A DNA stretch of 50,626 nucleotides from a virus. The notes under the pieces are model-generated. The model was given only the letters and a program-made list of their open reading frames with translations. It was not told the origin of the DNA and made no database searches. The position numbers and the translations under genes were made by a program. Below, piece after piece: positions 8,197 to 16,302 of this stretch. Within the stretch, counting starts at the first letter, position 1. Each line of letters begins with the position of its first letter. The stretch is taken from positions 1 to 50,626 of the IMG/VR virus record IMGVR_UViG_3300047297_000246; one strand, written 5' to 3'.

Positions 8197-8630
8197 GTAG
8201 ACGAACTTCAATAACAAAAGCTATAGCTGAAAAATTAAAGGAAATTAATGGTCAAGCACCATATACAACCAACCTTTACCAAAACAGCTATGCAAAATTA
8301 AAATTCTGGGACGAAGTCAATGACTTCCCTTGTGTGTACGCAACTGCTGGTAGTGAAATACGAGAGTACTTACCCAGCGAGTTTAAGTGGGGCTTTTTAG
8401 GCGTTAGTTTAAAAGTTTATTGCAAAGGTGAGGATTCACAAGAACAACTAGAACTACTACTTGCTGATATTGAGCAGTGTTTAGATAATAACCGCAACAT
8501 TGTCTACGACTCCACAAATGGCTACGATACAACAGAAATTTTAATACAGTCAATCACTACGGATGAAGGCTTGTTACAGCCATATGCCATTGGTGAGATC
8601 AACTTACAGGTGCGCTACGCAATAATGTAA
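8193..8630 (+). CDS. Tail terminator-like protein
   Basis: 145 residues, the right size and place for the lambda U-type terminator that caps the tail tube at the head end. It shows an N-terminal helix (ITKAIAEKLKEIN), a central strand (FLGVSLKVYCKGE), a helix (QEQLELLLADIEQCLDNN) and a final strand (YAIGEINLQVRYAIM), the usual alpha/beta order of this family. Identification is by fold pattern and gene order, not by diagnostic residues. ATGA overlap with the upstream gene. Confidence 0.6.
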   Translation: MSRRTSITKAIAEKLKEINGQAPYTTNLYQNSYAKLKFWDEVNDFPCVYATAGSEIREYLPSEFKWGFLGVSLKVYCKGEDSQEQLELLLADIEQCLDNNRNIVYDSTNGYDTTEILIQSITTDEGLLQPYAIGEINLQVRYAIM

Positions 8631-8706
8631 GAAACCGTGCCTACGCACTAGTCGCAGATAAATATCTAGCAAAGGTAAAGGGGCACTTACTAAAAGGAAA
8701 TGAAAT

Positions 8707-9837
8707 ATGTCATTTAATTTAATTCGTAACAGTAGAGTGTTCTTTACGACTCTTGATCCTGTGACTGGCGTAGTACCTAGTTCTGGTTTCGATGCTACTA
8801 ATACATTTGAACTACAAGTTCTTGATGGATTTAGCTTCAGCCAAGCCTCTACAACAGAAACAGTTACACTAAACGAAGCAGGTGCTACACCGGTTCGTGG
8901 TCAGCGTAGCTTTAACACAGCACTAGAAGCCGTAGATTTCAGCTTTTCAACTTATATGCGTCCACAAGATGGCGGCGTAAATATCACTGCTGAAGAAGCC
9001 ATTCTTTGGAACGCTATGTTCAGCGATGCTGCTATCGGTGCCACAGGTGCTGCTTGGACAAACGGTACCACAAAGGCTACTTGCGTTGCTACTAATTCGG
9101 AACGTCACCAACTACAGAAATTTGGTTTAATCGTTGTTATTGACGGCACAACTTTTGTAATCGATAACTGCGTACTAGACACAGCAACTATCGACTTCGG
9201 TCTTGACGCTATTGCTGCTATTGCCTGGACAGGTAAAGGTGCTACCCTACGTCAAATCACTTCTCCTACACTAAGCGGAACAACAACTGTTACACTAAGT
9301 GGTAGCCTAAGTGGTACTGCTAACGGCAAGAACGTAACAGCTCCTTATATCGCTAACAAGCTAAGCACAGTAACACTAGATGCCGGTATCGGTGCTGGTG
9401 GTACAAGCTACAACGTAGCACTAACTGGTGGTAACATCACAATTTCTAACAACGTTAGCTACTTAACGCCTGCTAACCTAGGTGTTGTTAACAAGCCAGC
9501 TACATACTTCACTGGTACTCGTAGTATCAAAGGTAGCTTAAACGCTTACCTACGTAGTGGTAGTGGTAATACAGGTGCCCTAATGGCCGCGCTATTAACA
9601 AGTGCTGACAGCGATACTGATCCAGCTTACTACTTAAAGATTGTTATCGGCGGTAACAACCCAACTCACGTTGACCTAACAATGCCAGCAGTTATGTTAA
9701 GCATTCCTAGCGTTTCAACAGAGCAGGTTGTTTCTACTTCACTAGATTTCACAGCTCAAGGTTCTACAAGTGGCGTGTTTGATGTAGGCACAGCCAACGA
9801 ACTAACAGTTGAATACTATACTACTAACGCTGCCTAA
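8707..9837 (+). CDS. Major tail tube protein
   Basis: 376 residues, rich in Thr, Ala and Gly and in predicted beta strands. Begins SFNLIRNSRVFFTTLDPVTG and continues through FELQVLDGFSFSQ, as tube subunits of long-tailed phages do. The size exceeds a single tube domain (about 200 residues); the Thr/Gly-rich part around residues 195-260 probably forms an added Ig-like or decoration domain. It lies directly before the tail chaperones, where lambda has V, and is followed by its own terminator, as expected for an abundant protein. AAAAGG lies about 8 bases before the ATG. Confidence 0.75.
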   Translation: MSFNLIRNSRVFFTTLDPVTGVVPSSGFDATNTFELQVLDGFSFSQASTTETVTLNEAGATPVRGQRSFNTALEAVDFSFSTYMRPQDGGVNITAEEAILWNAMFSDAAIGATGAAWTNGTTKATCVATNSERHQLQKFGLIVVIDGTTFVIDNCVLDTATIDFGLDAIAAIAWTGKGATLRQITSPTLSGTTTVTLSGSLSGTANGKNVTAPYIANKLSTVTLDAGIGAGGTSYNVALTGGNITISNNVSYLTPANLGVVNKPATYFTGTRSIKGSLNAYLRSGSGNTGALMAALLTSADSDTDPAYYLKIVIGGNNPTHVDLTMPAVMLSIPSVSTEQVVSTSLDFTAQGSTSGVFDVGTANELTVEYYTTNAA

Positions 9838-9853
9838 GCGGTAGTATTTTTAC

Positions 9854-9886
9854 AGAGTCTGGGCTGATCTCCAGACTCTCCTTTTA
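9854..9886 (+). terminator. Intrinsic terminator after tail tube gene
   Basis: Perfect 9-bp stem AGAGTCTGG (9854-9862)/CCAGACTCT (9871-9879), 8-base loop, followed by CCTTTT. Confidence 0.75.
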
Positions 9887-9903
9887 ACCAAAATAAATAT
9901 AAC

Positions 9904-10323
9904 ATGTCTAATATTTCTCTTAAATCTCTACTAGTGCCGTCAAAAGCGGTATCTGTTGAATTTCCTGGGATGCCAGGGTTCTTTGTAGACTTGGCGTTTT
10001 TAAGCCGCGAAACACTACTAAACATTCGTAAAAAGTCTACTAAAACTACTTTTAAAAATCGCCAACCACAAGAAGATTTCAACGAAGAATTATTCTTGCA
10101 ACTTTATGTTGAGAATGCTGTAAAAGGCTGGAAGGGATTAAAATTACGTTATCTAGAAGAACTAGCGCCTGTTGACTTAACAAGCCAAGACCCAGAAGAC
10201 GAGCTAGAGTTTACTGCGGAAAACGCGCTTTACTTGATGAAAGCTTCCTCAAACTTTGATGCGTTTGTATCGGAGCAGGTAAGTGACTTGGGAAACTTTT
10301 CGAAGACCAACTCAGCGAAGTAA
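9904..10323 (+). CDS. Tail assembly chaperone, G-type
   Basis: 139 residues. It lies between tail tube and tape measure, the place of lambda G, whose product with GT coats the tape measure and recruits tube subunits. The sequence is acidic and helical; PGFFVDLAFLSRETLLNIRKKS and a conserved central helix resemble tail chaperones. Near the end the message carries GGGAAAC in the correct phase (10290-10296), so a fraction of ribosomes should shift -1 and make the longer GT form. No clear Shine-Dalgarno precedes the ATG. Confidence 0.75.
   Translation: MSNISLKSLLVPSKAVSVEFPGMPGFFVDLAFLSRETLLNIRKKSTKTTFKNRQPQEDFNEELFLQLYVENAVKGWKGLKLRYLEELAPVDLTSQDPEDELEFTAENALYLMKASSNFDAFVSEQVSDLGNFSKTNSAK
10290..10296 (+). 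promoter_or_regulatory. -1 frameshift slippery site GGGAAAC
   Basis: The heptamer is read G GGA AAC in the frame of the G-type gene, exactly the X XXY YYZ form; lambda uses GGGAAAG at the same place. The -1 frame is open from 10287 (its last stop is TGA 10284-10286), so a shift here enters the downstream reading frame. Confidence 0.85.
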
Positions 10324-10688
10324 ATAAGCAGTTGGTCAACTACATTCAGAATCAGCAGGTTAGCATGACAAAGGATATGTACTTTGAAATGTGCGAAACT
10401 TTGGGCAATGAGCCAGTTGAGTCTGAAATACCAGTAGAATACGAAGACTTTCCGCTAGAAGTTCAGCAAGCTTTTAGTGTGTATAGGATGTTACGAGATG
10501 AGTGGGACACTATGAGTGGATCGTATCTCGGAAAATCACTAATTGGTATAAAGGATATTTTGGAAGCCACAGAAGTCGAGCCTGATGAGCATAAGTTAAT
10601 TATTATGCTGGTCAGAATGATTGATTCTGTGCGAGCAGAAGAAATAAATCGCAAAGAGCAAAACAAAAAGCCTGTTAGCGGAAGTTAA
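10296..10688 (+). CDS. Tail assembly chaperone T domain (frameshift part of GT)
   Basis: Reading frame entered by -1 slippage at 10290-10296, giving a 261-residue GT fusion: 131 residues of G plus 130 new ones. It has no convincing start of its own; the first internal candidate is a TTG at 10332 without a ribosome site. The T part is acidic (ESEIPVEYEDFPLEVQQAF) and helical (HKLIIMLVRMIDSVRAEEIN). In lambda the T domain binds the tube protein while G binds the tape measure. Its end forms the left arm of a terminator hairpin. Confidence 0.78.
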   Translation, partial: LFEDQLSEVNKQLVNYIQNQQVSMTKDMYFEMCETLGNEPVESEIPVEYEDFPLEVQQAFSVYRMLRDEWDTMSGSYLGKSLIGIKDILEATEVEPDEHKLIIMLVRMIDSVRAEEINRKEQNKKPVSGS

Positions 10689-10700
10689 CAGGCTTTTTTG
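10665..10700 (+). terminator. Intrinsic terminator at end of GT
   Basis: AGCCTGTTA (10669-10677) pairs with TAACAGGCT (10686-10694), flanked by AAAA upstream and TTTTT downstream. The GT stop codon lies within the hairpin. Confidence 0.85.
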
Positions 10701-10717
10701 TCGTCAAAATTTTTAGT

Positions 10718-10746
10718 TTGACAGCTTGTTGCCCTTGTGATATAAT
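10718..10746 (+). promoter_or_regulatory. Consensus promoter for tape measure block
   Basis: TTGACA (10718-10723), 17-base spacer, TATAAT (10741-10746) with extended TGA just before it. It follows a terminator by 18 bases. The core CTTGTGATATAAT recurs at 24843-24855. Start expected near 10753. Confidence 0.88.
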
Positions 10747-10806
10747 GGTTACAAAATAAATTTATGTTCCTATAAATTATAGCCGTCCACAAGATTTGGG
10801 GGATAC

Positions 10807-13800
10807 ATGGCAAATACAGTAAATATTAAACTTAACCTTAGTGATGATGGTAGTATTAGCGCCGCATCGGAAAGAGTTAAGGGGCTGAACCGAGAGCTAG
10901 CTCAATCAAAGAAATTAGCAGCTGCTGGCTTTATGCAAGAAGGCGAAGGCCAAAGTTATGGTGTAGCACGAGGTGCAGTAGGTACTGGTGCTGCTGGTAG
11001 AGATTTCGCTAAGCAAGCTCAAGGTCTTGGCGGGCTTGTTCACGTCTATGCTACATTTGCTGCTAACTTATTCGCTGTTGGAGCAGCATTTCGCGCACTA
11101 TCACAAGCTGCTGATACTACGAATATGGTTCGCGGCATGGATCAGCTTGGTGCTGCTAGTGGCCAAGCACTAGGATCACTTGCTAAAAACATTACACAAG
11201 TTACTGATGGTGCAATCAGTATGCGTGATGCAATGGAAGCTACTACAAAAGCCACTGCTGCTGGTATGTCCACTAAGCAGATAGGGCAAATGGCCGAGGT
11301 AGCCAAGAAAGCGTCTCAAGCCCTGGGCATTTCTATGCCAGATGCGCTAAGCAGACTAAGTCGCGGTATTAGTAAACTTGAACCAGAATTATTAGATGAA
11401 CTAGGCATCTTTACTAAATTAGAGGCCTCTACAGTAGAGTATGCTAGAAGTATTGGTAAGTCTACCGCAACATTAACAGACTTTGAAAGACGACAGGCTT
11501 TCGCAACAGCGGTATTAAAAGAAGGTTTAGATAAATTTGGTGCTATTGACATGCAGGCTAATCCCTATGATAAGCTGCTAGCATCAATGAAAAACTTAGC
11601 GCAAACAGGTCTAGAGTTAGTAAATAAAATATTGACTCCAATAGTAAAAGTACTATCAGAGTCTCCAATGGCTCTAGGAGCTGTGTTAGCTGGTATAGCC
11701 ACCATGCTCTTAAGCCGAGCACTACCTGCTCTTGGACAGTTCAGAGAAGGTTTAAGACAGTCAGCTATAGAAGCAGTTGCAGCCGCTGAAAAATTCAAAG
11801 ACTCTTTTGGTGATGAATTCCAATCACGTTTAGAACGCAGATTTAAACTTCCAGACTTACAGGATAGTGTAAGAAAAGCTGAAAATTCTCTTAACAGAAT
11901 GCAGGTGCCAGACCGTTTAGCAAAGTCCGTAAGTTCTCTAGCAAAAGCTCAAGAAGCTGACCCTAGACTTCTGCAAAATGTTAATGAAGTCCTAGACAGA
12001 AAAAATAAGCTAATAGATACTGGAATGCGTGGCTCACGCCAAGCTTCAGCGGAGCAGATAGCGGCCGCTAAACAGGAAAAAACGTATATTGAAGCAGTAA
12101 TTGCACTATATCAGAAAAAACTAGCACTAAAGCAAGCGGATGCGAAAGCACAGGATGTAGCAGATAAGCCACTTAGCCGACTAGATCCGCAAATTGTAGC
12201 TTTACGAAAATATGAACAACTACGTGACAAGGTAACACGTAGCGAACTAGTATCCAATGCTAGTCAAAACGCCCAAATTCTTGGTATTAAAGGTGCGTGG
12301 GCAGAGCTTAACAGAGAGATTGATGAAAAAGGTGTAAAAGGTGCTAACAGGTTCAGTACCCTACTTTCAGGTGGATTAGCAGCTGTTGGTAGTCGAGTAA
12401 TGGGCATTATAAGTGCATTTAGTACTTTTGGTGTTATTGCTGCGGCTATTGGCACTGCTTGGGGCATTATAGACAGCGGATTTTCTAAAGCTAATAAAGA
12501 GGTTGATGCTTTTAATAGTAGCTTAGAAATGTCCAAGGAAGCGACAGAAAACCTAGATAGAACTATGATGAGCCTATCTAGAAATAGGGGCATGACTACA
12601 GAAGGGATTCAAGCAGTAGCTACAGCCTATAATGAAATGGCTCAAGCGCTACAAGCTAACGTAGATAAGGCAACCGATTTTAACGCAAAAGCTGAAGGCT
12701 GGGACAAAGGCAAGCAGTGGATTAAGTCTCTATTTGGAGCTGATATTAGTACTCAGCTTGCTAAGGACATATCTACACGAATTGGTCATGCATTTGATGT
12801 GGCCCCTGATTCCGAAACTAAAGCAGCATTTGCTAAACGTATTCAAGATTTACTAGGCACAGAAAATGTAAGCGGTTTTACAATAATTAAAGATGTTGGC
12901 AGCGACGAAATGAAAGCCAAGTCTTTACTTAAAATATTTCAAGAGTTTTCAAAAGAAGTAAATAATTCAGCTTCCAGAATGACTGAGCTAAAGAATTCAC
13001 TAGACTTAGCCTCAAAAGCAGCGCAAGACTTATCCAATTCTTTTATTCCTTCCGACGCAGTAGGTAAATTAGGTTTAGCCTTATTTGACGTATCTAAGAA
13101 AATGGTTGCGTCTATGGATAAGCCCCTAGAGCAGTTTCGTGAGTTAAATGAAATTGTAAAAGACACTAGCAGACTAGCACTATTCAGTCCAGCTGTTGCC
13201 ATGAATATGGCCGCCCAGTCGACAAGTATTACACAACTTGCGAGTAATCTAGCAAGTACACAGGCTAATATTGCACAGTACCAAACTGAATTAACTAATG
13301 CACAACGTGATCTAGCATACGAGGAAAAGAAGAGTTCTATTAGTGATAGAACTATTGAGTTACGTAAAAAGGTAGCTGCATTAACAGATGCTTTAACACA
13401 TTTAAAGTCTGTTGATAAAAACATGCAAGCGGATACAAAGCAATATGCTGACTTATTCCGTGATGCACAAATTGACGCTGCGAAACGTGGTGCTGCACTA
13501 ATATCTGCCTCTATACAGATGGCTTTTGACAAAGCCGCTCTATCTTTGGAGAAATCTAGAGCTACTGGCTGGACAGGCATGGGTGCTGCAGACGAAGAGT
13601 TGCGAATAACCAAAAAAGAGATTTCTATTCAACAACAGCAAATAGATGCACAAATTGCAAATACTCGTACTATGAAAGAGTTAGTATTGCAGTTAGAGTC
13701 TGATGCGCTTACTAGAAAACTAAAAGAAGAGCCTGATAAGGCTGAAGAGATAAATAGGCAACTAGGTATTGTTAAGCAACAGCAAGACTTCTTTAAATCT

Positions 13801-15387
13801 AATGCTACGTTTAAGGATATAACAGGAATCTTAAAAAGCACTACGCAACCCACAGATGTAAAAGAAGCTGCAGCAGCTTATGCACCCTATGCTTCACAAA
13901 TAGCAGGATTTCAAGGACAGACAGCTCAAAATAAGGCAAATAAAGCTATTGCTGAAGAAACAGCAAGAACTAAGCGCCAGCAAGAAATGCTTAATGAGTA
14001 CGTTACCGGCGAGTATACTACTCAGAAAAACATACTGACCACCGAACAAAGTAGATTACAAGTACTAGCTCAGTTAAATCAAGGGTATACTTCTGGATAT
14101 GATATTGCTATTTCCAATAACAAAATAGCTCAGATGGATCTAGATAACGAAAAAGCCTCTCTTGAGTATATAACCAAGTATGTAACTCTACTACAAAAAA
14201 CCGGTACAGAAACAGAGCGCAGAAATCTTACTCAAAAGGAACTAGCTCGCGAGCAGGATTTTGTGAATAGACGTGGCCTAGAGTACGAGAATACATTAAA
14301 ACTACGTCAGCTTGATAGATACCAAAGTGAGAAGATTGCTCGTGATAACAGATTCCAAAGCGAACAGCAGGTACTACAATTCCGTGAGCAAGATATAGGC
14401 TTAGCTAAAGAGTATCTAAATATTCAATCTTCACTAGGTAAGATAACTGATGAAGAAGCAGAGGCTAAAAAGCGTTCACTAGACAGACAAGCACTAGAGA
14501 ATAGCTATACTTTAGAGTCCCTAAGACTTACCAATGAGCGTGCAGCTAAACTTGCAGATATTCAGTTAAAGATTGACCAGACACCTGCAGGCGGTAATAC
14601 TAAATACCTGGAAGATGCAAAAACCGCAGCCAATGCCTACTATGATGCACAGGCAGTTCAATTAGATAAAGTAAATAGTAAAAAGCGTGAAAACTTACTA
14701 CTAGATCAGTCTATGAGCTTACAAATGAAAGGTTTCTCTAAGGTTGTAGAAGATACGTTTGGAAGATTAGGCGACGCTTTAGCAGAGTTTACAAAAACTG
14801 GTAAGCTAAACTTCAAAGATCTAATAAATGGCATGCTACTGGATTTATTACGCTTCGAAATGAAAGCACAAACAAGTGCTCTTTATAAGAGCATGGGCGG
14901 TTTAAGCGGTATGGTCACATCTGTATCGGACTTCTTTAATGGTAATTCAGCTGGTAGAACTATGTACGACCAAGGTCTTAATCAAATGGCTCCACAAGCA
15001 AAAGGCGGAGTATGGGATGCCGGTGTACAAATGTTTGCTAGAGGCGGCTCATTTACCAATGGTATTGTAAACTCACCAACGCTGTTCAAGTTTGCACAAG
15101 GTACTGGAATGATGGGTGAAGCAGGTCCAGAAGCTATTATGCCCCTAAAACGCGACGGTCAGGGTAACTTAGGAGTTCGTGCTAACGCTCAGAAAACTGA
15201 AGTCGTGGTTAATAATTACAGCAATTCTCAAGCAACTGCTAAAGAAACCGTAGATAGTCGCGGTAATCGTAGAATTGAAGTAGTTATTGGCGAAATAGTG
15301 GCCAGTGAAATAGGTCGTCCAGGCAGCGCTGTTCAGCAATCATTTAGCAATAACTTCAATGCTCGCCCAGCAATTGCAAGGAGATAA
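10807..15387 (+). CDS. Tape measure protein
   Basis: 1526 residues, setting tail length and probably passing into the host envelope with the DNA. Long helical, Ala/Gln/Lys-rich stretches dominate. Hydrophobic segments lie near residues 80-100, 289-310 and 531-555, typical of tape measures. The C-terminal FARGGSFTNGIVNSPTLF and GMMGEAGPEAIMPLKRDG (about residues 1415-1455) match the end of lambda H-type proteins, which is clipped during maturation. By the usual 0.15 nm per residue it predicts a tail of roughly 230 nm. First gene after the 10718 promoter, and preceded by TGGGGGATAC. Confidence 0.94.
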   Translation: MANTVNIKLNLSDDGSISAASERVKGLNRELAQSKKLAAAGFMQEGEGQSYGVARGAVGTGAAGRDFAKQAQGLGGLVHVYATFAANLFAVGAAFRALSQAADTTNMVRGMDQLGAASGQALGSLAKNITQVTDGAISMRDAMEATTKATAAGMSTKQIGQMAEVAKKASQALGISMPDALSRLSRGISKLEPELLDELGIFTKLEASTVEYARSIGKSTATLTDFERRQAFATAVLKEGLDKFGAIDMQANPYDKLLASMKNLAQTGLELVNKILTPIVKVLSESPMALGAVLAGIATMLLSRALPALGQFREGLRQSAIEAVAAAEKFKDSFGDEFQSRLERRFKLPDLQDSVRKAENSLNRMQVPDRLAKSVSSLAKAQEADPRLLQNVNEVLDRKNKLIDTGMRGSRQASAEQIAAAKQEKTYIEAVIALYQKKLALKQADAKAQDVADKPLSRLDPQIVALRKYEQLRDKVTRSELVSNASQNAQILGIKGAWAELNREIDEKGVKGANRFSTLLSGGLAAVGSRVMGIISAFSTFGVIAAAIGTAWGIIDSGFSKANKEVDAFNSSLEMSKEATENLDRTMMSLSRNRGMTTEGIQAVATAYNEMAQALQANVDKATDFNAKAEGWDKGKQWIKSLFGADISTQLAKDISTRIGHAFDVAPDSETKAAFAKRIQDLLGTENVSGFTIIKDVGSDEMKAKSLLKIFQEFSKEVNNSASRMTELKNSLDLASKAAQDLSNSFIPSDAVGKLGLALFDVSKKMVASMDKPLEQFRELNEIVKDTSRLALFSPAVAMNMAAQSTSITQLASNLASTQANIAQYQTELTNAQRDLAYEEKKSSISDRTIELRKKVAALTDALTHLKSVDKNMQADTKQYADLFRDAQIDAAKRGAALISASIQMAFDKAALSLEKSRATGWTGMGAADEELRITKKEISIQQQQIDAQIANTRTMKELVLQLESDALTRKLKEEPDKAEEINRQLGIVKQQQDFFKSNATFKDITGILKSTTQPTDVKEAAAAYAPYASQIAGFQGQTAQNKANKAIAEETARTKRQQEMLNEYVTGEYTTQKNILTTEQSRLQVLAQLNQGYTSGYDIAISNNKIAQMDLDNEKASLEYITKYVTLLQKTGTETERRNLTQKELAREQDFVNRRGLEYENTLKLRQLDRYQSEKIARDNRFQSEQQVLQFREQDIGLAKEYLNIQSSLGKITDEEAEAKKRSLDRQALENSYTLESLRLTNERAAKLADIQLKIDQTPAGGNTKYLEDAKTAANAYYDAQAVQLDKVNSKKRENLLLDQSMSLQMKGFSKVVEDTFGRLGDALAEFTKTGKLNFKDLINGMLLDLLRFEMKAQTSALYKSMGGLSGMVTSVSDFFNGNSAGRTMYDQGLNQMAPQAKGGVWDAGVQMFARGGSFTNGIVNSPTLFKFAQGTGMMGEAGPEAIMPLKRDGQGNLGVRANAQKTEVVVNNYSNSQATAKETVDSRGNRRIEVVIGEIVASEIGRPGSAVQQSFSNNFNARPAIARR

Positions 15388-15390
15388 TAC

Positions 15391-15756
15391 ATGGCAGTAC
15401 TTACTTGGCCAGTGACCCTTCCACAAGTCCCACAAAAAGGATTTCAAGAATCTATAGGTGTAAATGTTATACGTACAGCAACAGATGCAGGCCCTGCGAA
15501 ACAAAGACGCAGGGCCCGTCGTCCATCTACATTTGATTTAAGCTTTATCCTAACAACAGATCAAACACAAACATTGGAAACTTTTATAAACGAAAGTTTA
15601 TTTGGTGTAAAACGATTCAATTTCCCACACCCTAGACTACTAGGAACTACTGTAGAAGTTCGTATAGTTCCAGGTTCAGATGGAGAGTTTTTTCGATTAC
15701 AGTATTTAGCACCAGGATACTGGTCAACTAGTTTAAAACTTGAAGTATTACCATGA
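15391..15756 (+). CDS. Minor tail protein, lambda M-like
   Basis: 121 residues directly after the tape measure, where lambda has M (109 residues). Begins with a Trp-Pro motif (LTWPVTLPQVPQKGF) and has a basic stretch AKQRRRARRPSTFDLSF followed by strands ending FRLQYLAPGYWSTSLKLEVL, the compact beta plan of this tail-tip initiator. AAGGAG lies 9 bases upstream of ATG. Assignment relies on gene order and this pattern. Overlaps the next gene by 4 bases. Confidence 0.7.
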   Translation: MAVLTWPVTLPQVPQKGFQESIGVNVIRTATDAGPAKQRRRARRPSTFDLSFILTTDQTQTLETFINESLFGVKRFNFPHPRLLGTTVEVRIVPGSDGEFFRLQYLAPGYWSTSLKLEVLP

Positions 15757-16301
15757 GTAGACTAAATAGCCTATCAGCATCCGCAGTTAGAGCCATGTTC
15801 TCATCTGAAACAGATGAGCAGCTAATAATGCTTTTAACAATATATGATCCTTATATACCGTCAGGATTTGTAGGGTCACCACCAGCAACTGTAAGGCTAG
15901 CAGATGGTTATACACAAAGACTAACTAACCTTACTACTGATGATGAAGTATATTACGGGGTAACCAGTAGATCTAATGACTTCTTATTCTTGCCAATGTC
16001 ACTAGCTCTACCTAGTGAGCAAGATACCGGTGTTGGTCAATGTTCGCTAACCTTAAACTATGTAACCCCAGAAGCTATTGAGATGGTGCGTAAGCATCTT
16101 ACTAAGCCTTGTAAAGTGCTAATTGAACTAATTCTGTCTGGTCATCCAGATGTAGTAGAGGCCAGTTTTCCTGGGTTTTATATAACTAGCGCAACGTATA
16201 ATGCAAACGCTATAACGCTATCTCTAAATATGATTAGTTTAAATACTGAGCCTTTTCCTTCATTTAACTTTACACCATCATATTTTCCAGGACTATTCTA
16301 A
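15753..16301 (+). CDS. Minor tail protein, lambda L/DUF1833-like
   Basis: 182 residues at the lambda L position. The pattern ETDEQLIMLLTIYDPYIP, YYGVTSRSNDFLFLPMSLALPSE and a final run of strands (FPGFYITSATYNANAITLSLNM) resembles DUF1833-type tail-tip proteins. Only two cysteines are seen, so the iron-sulfur cluster known in lambda L is not expected. It would join the M-like ring to the central tail-tip hub. Confidence 0.68.
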   Translation: MSRLNSLSASAVRAMFSSETDEQLIMLLTIYDPYIPSGFVGSPPATVRLADGYTQRLTNLTTDDEVYYGVTSRSNDFLFLPMSLALPSEQDTGVGQCSLTLNYVTPEAIEMVRKHLTKPCKVLIELILSGHPDVVEASFPGFYITSATYNANAITLSLNMISLNTEPFPSFNFTPSYFPGLF

Positions 16302-16302
16302 T

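Noticed and set aside
10332-10688. Separate gene starting with TTG at 10332
   Set aside because: No ribosome site; the frame is open back to 10287 and is entered through the GGGAAAC slippery site.
12939-13613. 224-residue open frame on the minus strand inside the tape measure gene
   Set aside because: The plus-strand tape measure is certain; the antisense product is Ala/Ser-rich low complexity with no domain and results from the CTA/GCA-rich codon use.
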